Source: a virus. Taken from it: DNA of 58,324 nt. Location: the IMG/VR virus record IMGVR_UViG_3300003886_000004, positions 1 to 58,324 of that record; one strand, given 5' to 3'. The position numbers and the translations under genes are program-made. The notes under the pieces are model-generated. The model saw only the letters and a program-made list of their open reading frames with translations. It did no database searches and was not told the DNA's origin. This document shows positions 33,988 through 42,415 of this stretch, in pieces (within the stretch, counting starts at the first letter, position 1; each line of letters begins with the position of its first letter).

Positions 33988-34067
33988 AAACTACAACTTT
34001 TGATTCAAAGTAAATTTGACCTTATTCACATGTATTCAACTACACCGCCGATCCAATACCTAGTATA

Positions 34068-35225
34068 TCACACGTTTGAAAGTTCAGGAAACATCTCAGT
34101 AGTTCTCACTAACCCAGTAGAATTGTTTGTAGCTAAGTAGTGATCAAGATCACCTGTAACTTTCTGAGAGATAGTATTCCAAATACCATAAGGGGTTCGA
34201 TAATGTCTTCTCTGGTGTTCAGGAAACTCTTTAGCTCGAACACTAAAATCGAAAGGACTGATTCCTTTGTTTTTTATACAGTATTCCCACCAAACAAAAT
34301 CATCACATAAGTTTCCCAAAATAGGATTTAGACATTGTTCTTCAAACTTATCTAAATCTGAATCAGTGATTCCCATATCCCAACGCATAAAAAAATAATC
34401 CTTATCATCTTCTATGATCTTTCTCAATCGATCGTGGTATTCCTTTTCGGTTTCAGGAGGTACATTTTTTGATCCTTTCAATTGTCTGATCGATCCTCGT
34501 CCACCTGATAAAGGACGTCTGACAACATTGTAATTGACCCCTTTTATTTTAGCTGTATTAGGTACCCCCTTAATCTGATTAGTCTTCATGTACTTTCTCA
34601 ATGCAACCAGATACGTACCTACTTGTAAATCAAACGATAAATTCAAAGATATTGAATCTTCGTCAATTGTTCCTTTGCTTTTGTTTTCAGTTAAGTAGAC
34701 TCCATCCCGTTTCCAATAATCAACCGCGTCCCATTTTCCCCGAAGTACAACTTCCAATCCCCCGATCGGATAATCAATTTTGAACTCCTTTTCTTGAAAC
34801 ATCGGAACCCTAGATTTTGAAGTATCTTCTTTCCAAACAGTTTCATAGATCGAAAATTGTAGTGTGCAGATCTTGAACCATTTATCAATCTGTTCTTGTT
34901 GATAAGGGTACTCAGTACATAACTCTGTGACAAACTTTTTTAGTTGTGGTTTCCAACTTTCACTACGTTTCAAACATTCTTCACAAAGATGCCACATCTG
35001 CCCGTATTCAATAGCATGATTGAATCCTCCTTGCTCTTTCAAGCCTTCAACAAACGTGATTCTAAATCTTTCAGGACAAACAAAATACTGACCTAGAATC
35101 GATTGAGTTACACCGTCTGTCAACGGACCTTTCCAAGCAGGAGTAAGGTATTCAGGGAGTAACTTGGCCCTTTTTGTTTTCTTCTTTAGTAGTTTAGACA
35201 GCTTTGACATGTGTGACCAGTTCAC
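34068..35225 (-). CDS. PD-(D/E)XK nuclease, Cas4/RecB-like
   Basis: 385 residues if started at the GTG at 35225; the ATG at 35210 (MSKLSKLL) is as likely. Motifs: early SILGQYFVCPERFRI, Asp in GKWDAVDYW, ENKSKGT (E-x-K), and QxxxY in FDLQVGTYLVAL. It probably processes ends for Sak4-mediated recombination. Overlaps the uracil-DNA glycosylase gene. Confidence 0.85.
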   Translation of the reverse strand: MNWSHMSKLSKLLKKKTKRAKLLPEYLTPAWKGPLTDGVTQSILGQYFVCPERFRITFVEGLKEQGGFNHAIEYGQMWHLCEECLKRSESWKPQLKKFVTELCTEYPYQQEQIDKWFKICTLQFSIYETVWKEDTSKSRVPMFQEKEFKIDYPIGGLEVVLRGKWDAVDYWKRDGVYLTENKSKGTIDEDSISLNLSFDLQVGTYLVALRKYMKTNQIKGVPNTAKIKGVNYNVVRRPLSGGRGSIRQLKGSKNVPPETEKEYHDRLRKIIEDDKDYFFMRWDMGITDSDLDKFEEQCLNPILGNLCDDFVWWEYCIKNKGISPFDFSVRAKEFPEHQRRHYRTPYGIWNTISQKVTGDLDHYLATNNSTGLVRTTEMFPELSNV

Positions 35226-35745
35226 TTAGAGATTCGATTGTTTCTTGCACGTAGGTACCTTGGTTCATTTTATCCATTCTCAATAGTGAGGCAGGATGAA
35301 TCAAGTTACACCAAATATATCTGTCTTTTGAACACTGTAAAGATTTTTGAGTTAATTTTTGAGAAAGCTTACCCACACAAACAATAACTGTTGGATCTGC
35401 CATATCAACAAGTTCTCTGAGTCTAGGCGAACACGACAAAACATCTTCTTCATCAGGTTTGTGTATTCCTTGATCTTTGTTATCCTTTGGGATACAGGCA
35501 ACTAGATTAGTAAACAGTAATTTGTACTTGTTCAATCCGCTCAGATTGATTAGTTTAGTCAAAAGATTACCAGCGGGACCAACAAAAGGCTTACCAATCA
35601 CATTTTCAGATAAACCAGGAGCTTCACCAACAAATAACACGTCGCAGGGGATCGAACCTCTAGCAAGTACAACTTTCATTCTTTGTTTGTACAACTTACA
35701 AAGTTTACAGGATTTCCAGTTATTCTTGTGTTGAATGTATTTCAT
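35194..35745 (-). CDS. Uracil-DNA glycosylase, family 4
   Basis: 183 residues. FVGEAPGLSENVIGKPF and GPAGNLL form the uracil-binding and water-activating region, HPASLL is the late motif, and Cys13, Cys16, Cys84 and Cys105 match the 4Fe-4S ligand spacing. In a genome predicted to carry hmdU it would remove misincorporated dU. Start overlaps the RuvC-like stop by 4 bp. Confidence 0.9.
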   Translation of the reverse strand: MKYIQHKNNWKSCKLCKLYKQRMKVVLARGSIPCDVLFVGEAPGLSENVIGKPFVGPAGNLLTKLINLSGLNKYKLLFTNLVACIPKDNKDQGIHKPDEEDVLSCSPRLRELVDMADPTVIVCVGKLSQKLTQKSLQCSKDRYIWCNLIHPASLLRMDKMNQGTYVQETIESLSELVTHVKAV

Positions 35746-36293
35746 TTTCTTTTTCGTTTGGGTATCTTGGCAGGTTTTGATTGGTTCATTCTTCTAATAT
35801 ACTCTGCAATCAAAAGAGCGTCACAAAGTTGTAGTTGTGAATTTACAGAAAGATTCCACATTTCCAGATTAGGGAATAAAATCTCAGCAACATCACGTAA
35901 CCTCAATTTATATTCAGAAGAAGTTTCAATAAATTTCCTACCTTGTTTCATCCTGGGAGGAATGTTCAACCCTTTTTGCCACTCTTTAGGTTGTACCTTT
36001 GTGTGATCGATTCCCTGAATACACAAACAGCCTTCGAGGATACCTACTTGTTTACCAAAATTGAAGGTGCCTTTTGCTGAACTACCATAAATAGCGTGAA
36101 CATCTTCCATATAAACAAAAAATTGAGTGTTCCATTTTGGCAATCCCTTTATTAAACTTCTAACTGTGAGTTTTGTTTCCTTAAAAAATACAAATCCTTC
36201 AACAGTCAACTCACCTTCAGACCTCGCCAATTTAACTATTGCACCCTTTTGACCAGGATCAATACCAATAAAATACTCAGTAACAACAGTCAT
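35742..36293 (-). CDS. RuvC-like Holliday-junction resolvase
   Basis: 183 residues. RNase-H fold with Asp12 in GIDPGQKGAIV, Glu in YMEDVHAIYG, family segment NFGKQVGILEGCL, and C-terminal acidic site LQLCDALLIAEY. It resolves branched DNA before packaging. First gene of the minus-strand replication operon. Basic C-terminal tail. Confidence 0.9.
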   Translation of the reverse strand: MTVVTEYFIGIDPGQKGAIVKLARSEGELTVEGFVFFKETKLTVRSLIKGLPKWNTQFFVYMEDVHAIYGSSAKGTFNFGKQVGILEGCLCIQGIDHTKVQPKEWQKGLNIPPRMKQGRKFIETSSEYKLRLRDVAEILFPNLEMWNLSVNSQLQLCDALLIAEYIRRMNQSKPAKIPKRKRK

Positions 36294-36354
36294 ATATATC
36301 TCTCCTCAGGGGTACAGTAAGTGTGTATACAGTAACAGTAGAACTTTACCTTTG

Positions 36355-36408
36355 GTAGACTGAGTATCCCCAGTACTGCTTAATAATAAAACAGTACTCA
36401 GGGTCTAC
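36355..36408. promoter_or_regulatory. Large hairpin in the divergent region
   Basis: GTAGACTGAGTA pairs with TACTCA-GG-GTCTAC (12 bp with a 2-nt bulge). Inside, AGTACTG and CAGTACT offer an alternative 7-bp hairpin, so two structures are possible. It stands about 60 bp upstream of the resolvase gene and may work as attenuator or protein-binding site. Confidence 0.45.
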
Positions 36409-36656
36409 GGTAAATTTTACCTTTAGCTACTTATCTTTAGACAGCAACCTTGTCCTCTACTATCGAGCCTTACTAAAGCGACCCCGTACCACCCTTAGGA
36501 CTTTGACCTAGGTTGTCGGTTTGGTACGTTCCCCCTTGTACCGACGTTGTGTGATCATACCAAGCGATTCATTGGACGCCATACGATCTATATCTAGTAT
36601 ACCATTCGATGGAGAAACTCTTTTTTAATTGTGGTAGGGAGTGGTCATTTATGGGG

Positions 36657-36685
36657 TTTACACGTAAGTTGATGAGAGGTATAAC
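36657..36685 (+). promoter_or_regulatory. Sigma70-like promoter for the plus-strand module
   Basis: TTTACA and TATAAC are separated by exactly 17 bp and lie about 70 bp before the first plus-strand gene. This is the best sigma70-like pair I found in the window. It would transcribe the DGQHR-AAA-VWA module. Confidence 0.6.
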
Positions 36686-36756
36686 CTTGCATCGATTCGA
36701 CCTTTGACGTTGTGTTAAAGGTCAAACATCCCTCAGTTGTTGAAAGGATTATCCAA

Positions 36757-36981
36757 ATGAGTTTACATGTTTACACGTTTGTTGGTGAAGGGGTAGCTTT
36801 ACCTTCAGTAGTCGTAATCGTAGCACCTACTGTATCTTTAGCCTTAGCTAGGGCTGTAACTTGGTACCTTGCTCACGACCTTAATTCTGAGTCCATAAAG
36901 TTGAAAGAATCACAAGTTTTGGCTATTGAGTCATCTGTTGATGGTTCAACAGTAATTTACGGTTGGAACGGTGACTACTAA
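36757..36981 (+). CDS. Small early protein, unknown
   Basis: 74 residues from the ATG at 36757 (AAAGGA eight bases upstream); an earlier in-frame start lacks a ribosome-binding site. Hydrophobic N-terminal half (VVVIVAPTVSLALARAVTWY) may be a membrane or buried helix. First gene of the plus module. Confidence 0.55.
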   Translation: MSLHVYTFVGEGVALPSVVVIVAPTVSLALARAVTWYLAHDLNSESIKLKESQVLAIESSVDGSTVIYGWNGDY

Positions 36982-36999
36982 TAATCAGGGAAGATTGAC

Positions 37000-37188
37000 A
37001 TGTGTAAAATTATCTCTACAGAAATGTTATCGAAAGACTCTTTTTCTTTTGGTGAATTAGCTGACGGAATCGTGTTAGATCGTGATTCTTCTCGATTGGA
37101 TTATTTTGAAGTTGCTCCTGATCCTCTTGTTTCAGTAGCTTCTAAAATCGTTTTCAAATCTCTCTTAACCCTCAAATCAGGAAACTAA
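37000..37188 (+). CDS. Small early protein, unknown
   Basis: 62 residues, acidic, with FSFGELADGIVLDRDSSRLD. Good ribosome-binding site (GGGAAG). No family recognised; between another unknown and the DGQHR-like gene. Confidence 0.5.
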   Translation: MCKIISTEMLSKDSFSFGELADGIVLDRDSSRLDYFEVAPDPLVSVASKIVFKSLLTLKSGN

Positions 37189-37190
37189 CA

Positions 37191-38486
37191 ATGGTCAAAG
37201 TACCAAACACAACAGAATCTGTTCCAACAAAAAAGAAAGCAACCAAAAAAAGATCGACTAAAAAGAAAGCAACTAAAAAGAAATCTGTGAAAAGCAAAAA
37301 GAAAGAGGTACAGGAAGAAAAAGTTGAAGAGTTGAAAAGTGATCCTAGTCGGGATGCTGTTTCCGAGGCTGGATCAAAACGTCCTATCGTTTACCCTAAA
37401 GTAGACGCAATGATCTTTAACTTTGACGATGGTAGTGGATTGACTGAAGAGACTGCTAAGAAGTTTTTAGGTTGGACGGTACCAAAGAATAAAGACAAAC
37501 CTTTCAAAGATCCTACGTTTGTTGATCGGGAGGGGGTGACTGTAGTTTGTACTAACAATGCTGCAAACCGATTCTTTTATACTCGGTTAGCTGAACGTTG
37601 GATGTGGGAAATGCTTCTCAACAACTGGAAACAAAACGGTCAAACTTTTACGATCGGTAAAACTGGTTTAACTATCGACTGTCAACATCGATTGGTTGGA
37701 TTAGTTTGGGCTTGTCAAGAATACCGTCTAAATCCTGATAAATATCCTAACCTTGAAGCCCCTCCCAACATTGAAGCAATCGTGGTTGTTGGAATTGATG
37801 AAACCAGAGAAGTTGTCAATACAATCAACACCGGGAAAGAAAGGACTGTATCTGATGCAATATATTCTAGTGGATTGTTTTCAGGAGAAACCAAGAAAAC
37901 GATTAAAACGTTGTCTAGGTTTACTGCACAAGCAACTCAATTGATTTGGAAACGGGTTGAAGAATCTGAATCTTCTCTTTGTCCTAACATTGAGAATCAT
38001 AATATCATTGAGTTCATCGAAAGGCATCCAAGAATTTTAGACTCTGTTAAGTTTATCTATGAAGAGGATTCAGAAAGTTCTTTATCTTCTTTACACCCTG
38101 CCGGATATTGTGCCGGGCTTCACTACTTGATGAGTGTTTCAACCTCAAATCCTAGTAAGTACCTCGAAACACGAACTGAAGGATGTTTGTCTTTTGCCAA
38201 TGACGAAAGAGCTAACAGGTATTGGATCAACTTAGCTGACAATCATCAATGGTTTATTCCTTTGGTGACCAAGTTTAACAAATTCAATGCAAGGGATGGA
38301 GGTTCTACTATTCAAGAAAGAGAAGCTGTGATCTGTAAGTCCTGGAAAGTTTGGGCTGCAAAAGGTTCACGTTCGCTTAGCAATAAGGATATCTCTCTTC
38401 AGTATTACACCATGGAAGATGGGATTCGAGAGTTGAGCCAATACCCTCGAATCAGAGGGATTGACACGTTCAACCCGTTAGCTTGA
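37191..38486 (+). CDS. DGQHR/ParB-like domain protein with histone-like N-terminus
   Basis: 431 residues. The first about 55 are Lys/Thr/Ala-rich (KKKATKKRSTKKKATKKKS), disordered and DNA-binding-like. The rest contains TIDCQHRLVGLVWACQ and VVVGIDETREVVNTINTGKE then RTVSDAIYS, the layout of phage ParB/DGQHR-like proteins. These may bind or nick DNA or sense nucleotides; function here is unknown. AGGA precedes ATG. Confidence 0.65.
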   Translation: MVKVPNTTESVPTKKKATKKRSTKKKATKKKSVKSKKKEVQEEKVEELKSDPSRDAVSEAGSKRPIVYPKVDAMIFNFDDGSGLTEETAKKFLGWTVPKNKDKPFKDPTFVDREGVTVVCTNNAANRFFYTRLAERWMWEMLLNNWKQNGQTFTIGKTGLTIDCQHRLVGLVWACQEYRLNPDKYPNLEAPPNIEAIVVVGIDETREVVNTINTGKERTVSDAIYSSGLFSGETKKTIKTLSRFTAQATQLIWKRVEESESSLCPNIENHNIIEFIERHPRILDSVKFIYEEDSESSLSSLHPAGYCAGLHYLMSVSTSNPSKYLETRTEGCLSFANDERANRYWINLADNHQWFIPLVTKFNKFNARDGGSTIQEREAVICKSWKVWAAKGSRSLSNKDISLQYYTMEDGIRELSQYPRIRGIDTFNPLA

Positions 38487-38827
38487 CTCATTCTCGGTCT
38501 TAGAAGCCCCTAGACCTCTTCTAGTCGCTTTGGATAACGTAGCCGCTTCGTTTACCCTTATTCTCGGTTCTCTCGTTAGAGGGAATTGTGGGGGATATTG
38601 AGCGGTTACGTTTTATTTTGGTGTTTTTGGTCTAGGGGGGCGTATTGGGTATTGCTTGGGGGGCTTATTGACGATACAATTTGGGTATCACCTTCGGGTG
38701 ATGTTGATCTTTCTCACTTCGGTAAAACCACCCCTACACTTTGTAGCGTACGCTCGGTGAACGGTTAGGGACTAATGAGTAGGTTGAAACGGATTTTCGT
38801 TTCACTACCTTTATGGAGACTAACACA
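38487..38827 (+). promoter_or_regulatory. Non-coding leader with candidate promoter and hairpins
   Basis: No supported gene. A TTGCTT-17 bp-TACAAT pair (38652-38680) could be a promoter. A 6-bp stem with UUCG loop lies at 38687-38702, GGTCT/AGACC near the start may end the previous transcript, and TGAAACG/CGTTTCA forms a hairpin just before the next gene. Confidence 0.4.
38687..38702 (+). promoter_or_regulatory. UUCG-tetraloop hairpin
   Basis: ATCACC-TTCG-GGTGAT, a very stable RNA hairpin just after the candidate promoter. No T-run follows, so it is more likely a stability or attenuation element than a terminator. Confidence 0.5.
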
Positions 38828-39112
38828 ATGTCAAAATTCCCTAAAATCGATCAAGGTTCGATTTCCGATTGTCTATCACACTACAACGAAGCCAAAACCA
38901 AATTGGCGGTGATGCAAGATTGCTTATTGAATTGCTTTAATTTTACCGACATCGAAGAGTACAACGGGCAAATTGCCGTACTCGGTGCGGCGGAGCAAGA
39001 ATTCCTTTTCGCTTTTCATTGTTACAAAAAGAAAGGGGAATCCCCTAAGCTATCGCCGATCAAGACAAGAGGGACGATCGAGTTTGATGCGTTGATTGTG
39101 ATTATCGACTAA
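38828..39112 (+). CDS. Small helical protein, unknown
   Basis: 94 residues from the ATG at 38828 (GGAG nine bases upstream; the ATG 15 bases earlier has none). Mostly helical with Cys/Phe-rich core (MQDCLLNCFNFTDIEEYNG). Base composition looks more GC-rich than its neighbours. Single-gene unit between two hairpins. Not recognised. Confidence 0.5.
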   Translation: MSKFPKIDQGSISDCLSHYNEAKTKLAVMQDCLLNCFNFTDIEEYNGQIAVLGAAEQEFLFAFHCYKKKGESPKLSPIKTRGTIEFDALIVIID

Positions 39113-39119
39113 CCCTAGT

Positions 39120-39142
39120 GACCTTTGCAAATTGCGAAGGTC
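39120..39142 (+). terminator. Stem-loop after the 94-residue gene
   Basis: A 10-bp stem with 3-nt loop (gacctttgca/tgcgaaggtc, one G-T pair) starts 8 bases after the stop codon. Only a weak T-rich tail follows (cgtttcatcct). Confidence 0.55.
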
Positions 39143-39212
39143 CGTTTCATCCTACTTAATTCGATTCAATGGAAAAGCTCTACACAGTCCTAATCCACGA
39201 ATGAACGTTTCG

Positions 39213-39347
39213 ATATAGCTCTGGGTGCGTAGGTCACCGCTATATGCTAAAGAGAGTACCAAGCCTGTATACAGGCGATTGAATCAACTCTAAGTAGTTC
39301 CAGTACTTAGTGGGTTACACGGCATTGGTAGCCGTGTCTGAAGAGTT
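39213..39347 (+). ncRNA. Putative structured RNA/leader with a series of stem-loops
   Basis: In a 266-bp non-coding gap there are ATATAGC/GCTATAT (39213-39245) with inner GGTG/CACC and 7-nt loop, the palindrome GCCTGTATACAGGC (39263-39276), CTAAGTA/TACTTAG (39290-39310, 7-nt loop), and ACACGGC/GCCGTGT (39317-39337, 7-nt loop). AACTCT/AGAGTT (39286-39347) closes the last two into a three-way junction. It directly precedes the SAP-AAA-VWA genes. Riboswitch-like leader, small RNA or origin structure are all possible. Confidence 0.45.
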
Positions 39348-39378
39348 ACCACGAAACCCATGTAAGGAGAAACTGAAA

Positions 39379-39591
39379 ATGAGTGAGTACAGAAAGTCAC
39401 AAAAGAAAGGTAAAAACCTTTCCAAGGAAATTGATAAGTATCTGACTTTGGGAATATCCCCTGAGCACGCTTTATCCGATTTGAGTAGTCAGTGTTTGAA
39501 AGACCTGTGTGGGTTTTTTGATATCACTGTACCAAATACTAAATCTGGTCAATACGAACGATTAGTCCACTACTATAGAACTGGAGAGTGA
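39379..39591 (+). CDS. SAP-like small protein
   Basis: 70 residues from the ATG at 39379 (AAGGAG upstream; the longer frame runs into the structured leader). The C-terminal SQCLKDLCGFFDITVPNTKS and QYERLVHYY resemble a SAP/HeH nucleic-acid-binding helix pair. Basic N-terminus. Followed within 3 bp by the AAA ATPase gene. Confidence 0.55.
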   Translation: MSEYRKSQKKGKNLSKEIDKYLTLGISPEHALSDLSSQCLKDLCGFFDITVPNTKSGQYERLVHYYRTGE

Positions 39592-39593
39592 TA

Positions 39594-40862
39594 ATGATTA
39601 CTGGAATCTGGAAAGATAAAATTTCAAAGTTGTGTCTGTACTATCTTAAAACCGATCCTGATAATTGGTGGGAATTGTCTAGGTTGTCTGAATTGATTCT
39701 TCCTGAAATCCAAAATGATGGGTTCATAGGGGACACCCCTGAGATTAAAAAGTTTCTGAAGCAAATAGCCTCTCTCTCTGATAAGTTAGAAGTGTCATCT
39801 GAAGATGATGATTACATAAGTCTTTCTGAAAGTGAACAAGATGGAACGAATAACTTAAACTCTAAAGTAAAGCTGTTGAATATCCAAATCAAAACGTTAC
39901 AGAAATCAATAACCAATTTGAAAGAGGATTCTGAGCAATCGATCAAAATGATTAAGGTTGCAACTGACGAAGCTAAAAAGTACAAAAAGTTATCCGAAAC
40001 TGCTAAAGGGAGAATCATTGAGGTTCGGGTAAAAAAGGGAGCTAAGATTGTCCGACGTATGAAAGAATCGTTTCATCATACGTTCCCTAAACTTTTGTCA
40101 TTGATCCAAGAACGAAAACATACAATGCTGTATGGCCCTACTGGATCTGGAAAGACACATATCTGTATGTCTCTAGCAAAAGCCATCGATTCAAGAAAGT
40201 TTGGGTTTCTATCTTGTTCTGCAGGAATGAGTGAATCCAAAATTCTCGGAACAACAGGGATTGCCAAGAGCGGTGAATTTGAATACCGTATTTCAGACTT
40301 CATTGACATATTTGAGAATGGAGGATTATTCCTGTTTGACGAAATGGACAGGGCTGATTCCAATGTTCTTATGGTTATCAATGCTGCATTAGCAAATGGA
40401 ATCATTCCTGTTTCATCACGTACTGATCAACCTTACGCTACCAAGCATTCCAATTTTGTTTGTGTCTGTGCAACTAATACCGTTGGATCGGGTGGGGATC
40501 GAACCTATACGGCAGCCAATCGATTAGATATGAGTACGTTGAATCGGTTTTGGAAAATCAAGATAGGGTATGATCTTGCAGTTGAAAAAGTTCTATGTCC
40601 TGACGAAGAACTCCAATCGTACTGTTGGGCTATTCGTCACGGAATCGAAGTGAACCGACTTGAACAGGTTATGTCTACCCGAACGATGAAAGAGGCATAC
40701 GAGTTGAAGTTTGGAAAGTCCGACTTTTCTTGGACACAGAAAGAGATTGACCTATCTTACTTCTCTGGTTGGCCGCAAGACCAATTTGAGAAAGTGAAAT
40801 CGTCCTGCTACGGAAAAGGGGTAACTCTTTCACTAGACTGGAATGAACTGCAAGCCGTTTGA
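39594..40862 (+). CDS. AAA+ ATPase, MoxR/CobS-like
   Basis: 422 residues from the ATG at 39594 (GGAG). N-terminal helical and coiled region (about 85-145), then AAA domain: Walker A GPTGSGKT (181-188), Walker B GGLFLFDEMDRADS, sensor-1 FVCVCATNT and arginine-bearing LNRFWKIKIG. CobS/MoxR ATPases act as chaperones with VWA partners, and the next gene encodes one. Confidence 0.85.
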   Translation: MITGIWKDKISKLCLYYLKTDPDNWWELSRLSELILPEIQNDGFIGDTPEIKKFLKQIASLSDKLEVSSEDDDYISLSESEQDGTNNLNSKVKLLNIQIKTLQKSITNLKEDSEQSIKMIKVATDEAKKYKKLSETAKGRIIEVRVKKGAKIVRRMKESFHHTFPKLLSLIQERKHTMLYGPTGSGKTHICMSLAKAIDSRKFGFLSCSAGMSESKILGTTGIAKSGEFEYRISDFIDIFENGGLFLFDEMDRADSNVLMVINAALANGIIPVSSRTDQPYATKHSNFVCVCATNTVGSGGDRTYTAANRLDMSTLNRFWKIKIGYDLAVEKVLCPDEELQSYCWAIRHGIEVNRLEQVMSTRTMKEAYELKFGKSDFSWTQKEIDLSYFSGWPQDQFEKVKSSCYGKGVTLSLDWNELQAV

Positions 40863-40913
40863 ACCTGTTGAAGATTAATCACTACCACTACCATCATTAC
40901 TGAGGAACTAATT

Positions 40914-41771
40914 ATGACTATGCGAACTGATCTCTCGTTAGAAGACAACTTACTGTACATCTTTGACTCGATGACTGAAATGGTTGAGTTTACTGACTCT
41001 AAATTTTTCTCATCTCGATCAGGAGAATGGGTAGGTGAAGAATTCCAGTCTTGGGAAGATGTTGAAACCAGATGTAAGAAAAATTGGGACTACGGAACAG
41101 ACGTAGTCGATTCCTTTGTTGACCGTCTGTACAAAGAAGAGGTGATTGTTACCAAACACCTGAAATCAAAAAAGAGAAAATCGTCTTACAACGATGAAGG
41201 GGAGGGGGAAATGGAATGGGAAAGAATGATGAACGGTGAAGCTTTCTGGAGGGAAACAAAGAAAGAGTCTACTGAAGGACCAGGAGAGATGACAATCATC
41301 GTTGACACCTCTACCTCTTACGATAAGGAATCTGAAGATATCCTATGGCGTGGTGGGGCCGCTCTTGCGTTGGTCAAGATTCTTGAAGAACGATCTTACA
41401 AAGTTGAATTGTGGGCAACCAACGGATCTCAATTGTTTTCTGGTTCCACTAATTCGGTGATAACTGCTTGTTGTTTGAAACGAGCTTCTGACCCGTTGGA
41501 TATGACCACGTTGACCAACACTCTAGCTGGATGGTTTTACCGTTCTTCAACGTTCGCATTGCTAGACACAATTTGTGAACATGCTCACCGTACAGCAAGA
41601 TCTGGATACGGAAATGTCTGTCCTCCTAACCAAGTGGATTTGGATTGCCTGACAACCGATCAGCATCGAATCTACGTATCGGGGGTGTACTCATTCTCGG
41701 CGGCAGCTTCCGTAGTCATGCGTGAGATTGAACGAGTTGCGGTATCCGCTGGGTGGTCAAAAGGTAAATAG
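40914..41771 (+). CDS. VWA-type partner protein of the AAA ATPase
   Basis: 285 residues. After a charged linker a metal-binding MIDAS motif DTSTS (131-135) follows IIV, then a Rossmann-like VWA core (GGAALALVKILEERSYKVEL) and a late DQHRIYVSG. Comparable phage proteins are annotated as DUF7192/CobT-like (from memory). The pair probably remodels a protein or nucleoprotein target. Confidence 0.7.
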   Translation: MTMRTDLSLEDNLLYIFDSMTEMVEFTDSKFFSSRSGEWVGEEFQSWEDVETRCKKNWDYGTDVVDSFVDRLYKEEVIVTKHLKSKKRKSSYNDEGEGEMEWERMMNGEAFWRETKKESTEGPGEMTIIVDTSTSYDKESEDILWRGGAALALVKILEERSYKVELWATNGSQLFSGSTNSVITACCLKRASDPLDMTTLTNTLAGWFYRSSTFALLDTICEHAHRTARSGYGNVCPPNQVDLDCLTTDQHRIYVSGVYSFSAAASVVMREIERVAVSAGWSKGK

Positions 41772-41801
41772 TCGTTTCTATAAGACTCACAAGCTAGGTT
41801 T

Positions 41802-41825
41802 GGTCCCCTACTTTTCTAGGGGACC
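41802..41825 (+). terminator. Perfect 9-bp stem-loop after the VWA gene
   Basis: GGTCCCCTA-cttttc-TAGGGGACC. No T-run follows, so transcription may pass; it could protect the upstream 3' end. Confidence 0.5.
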
Positions 41826-41847
41826 GTTACGTTGATAAAGGAATCCT

Positions 41848-42060
41848 ATGGGACGATTAAATACAAGAGAAGCAGCTAAAGTGATCGGGTGTAGTATCTC
41901 GAATGTTCGTTATCTTTGCAGAACCAATAAAATGAGAAGCAAACTGCACACACGACCAGACAAAACAAATTACTACACAATCCTTGACAGTGAAGTAACC
42001 CGATACAGAGACATCCAATCGTCTAAGGGGGGTTGGCCAAGAGGAAAACCTAGAAGATGA
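41848..42060 (+). CDS. Excisionase/MerR-like HTH protein
   Basis: 70 residues: LNTREAAKVIGCSISNVRYL is the helix-turn-helix, followed by a wing and EVTRYRDIQ helix, as in excisionase-family DNA-binding proteins. AAGGA five bases before ATG. No integrase exists here, so it is likely a transcription regulator. Confidence 0.75.
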   Translation: MGRLNTREAAKVIGCSISNVRYLCRTNKMRSKLHTRPDKTNYYTILDSEVTRYRDIQSSKGGWPRGKPRR

Positions 42061-42100
42061 TCAAGCAGTACCAACCACATCAACCAGTTGAAAGTATAAC

Positions 42101-42370
42101 ATGACTACACTCACAGGACCAAGTGACTCACACGAACCAATACCTAAACCTAGTAAAAGGAAAACCAGGAAACCCAAAGTTACGATTGAAAAGTCATCGA
42201 GGGAATACCCTTTACCTGGAAAGAACCCACTTATGGTTCAGGCTAAGATCTGGACACGTGAGAAGTGGGCGACTCACAAAGGGAAAAAGGTTAACTTCGA
42301 TAATATCCTGGATGCGAGAGAGTTTTCCCTCCAGAATGGTTATGATGGAATCAGGATTGAATTGAATTAA
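42101..42370 (+). CDS. Basic hypothetical protein
   Basis: 89 residues, Lys/Pro/Ser-rich N-terminus (PIPKPSKRKTRKPKVTI), then a small alpha/beta part (NFDNILDAREFSLQNGYDGI). An overlapping frame 22 bp downstream is less plausible. Unknown. Confidence 0.5.
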   Translation: MTTLTGPSDSHEPIPKPSKRKTRKPKVTIEKSSREYPLPGKNPLMVQAKIWTREKWATHKGKKVNFDNILDAREFSLQNGYDGIRIELN

Positions 42371-42415
42371 CCCTGACTTAACTACATACTTACTGTTTCA
42401 ATAAAGGATAAAGCT

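Larger units (their letters stand above)
36294..36756. promoter_or_regulatory. Divergent control region between minus and plus early operons
   Basis: A 463-bp gap without a convincing gene. It holds a long imperfect hairpin, a GGTAAA-T-TTTACC dyad (36409-36421), a direct repeat TTTACCTTT (36345-36353 and 36416-36424), an 11-bp-loop hairpin GGTAC/GTACC near 36517, and GACCTTT/AAAGGTC flanking the plus-strand leader. This is the layout of an operator-rich early promoter region, possibly with an origin. Confidence 0.5.

Noticed and set aside
38586-38768. 60-residue Trp/Gly-rich frame on the plus strand
   Set aside because: TTG start without ribosome-binding site, and it covers a candidate promoter and a UUCG hairpin; probably non-coding.
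42123-42365. Alternative 80-residue frame overlapping the 42.1-kb gene
   Set aside because: The other frame has a start with upstream spacing from the previous gene and more protein-like composition.
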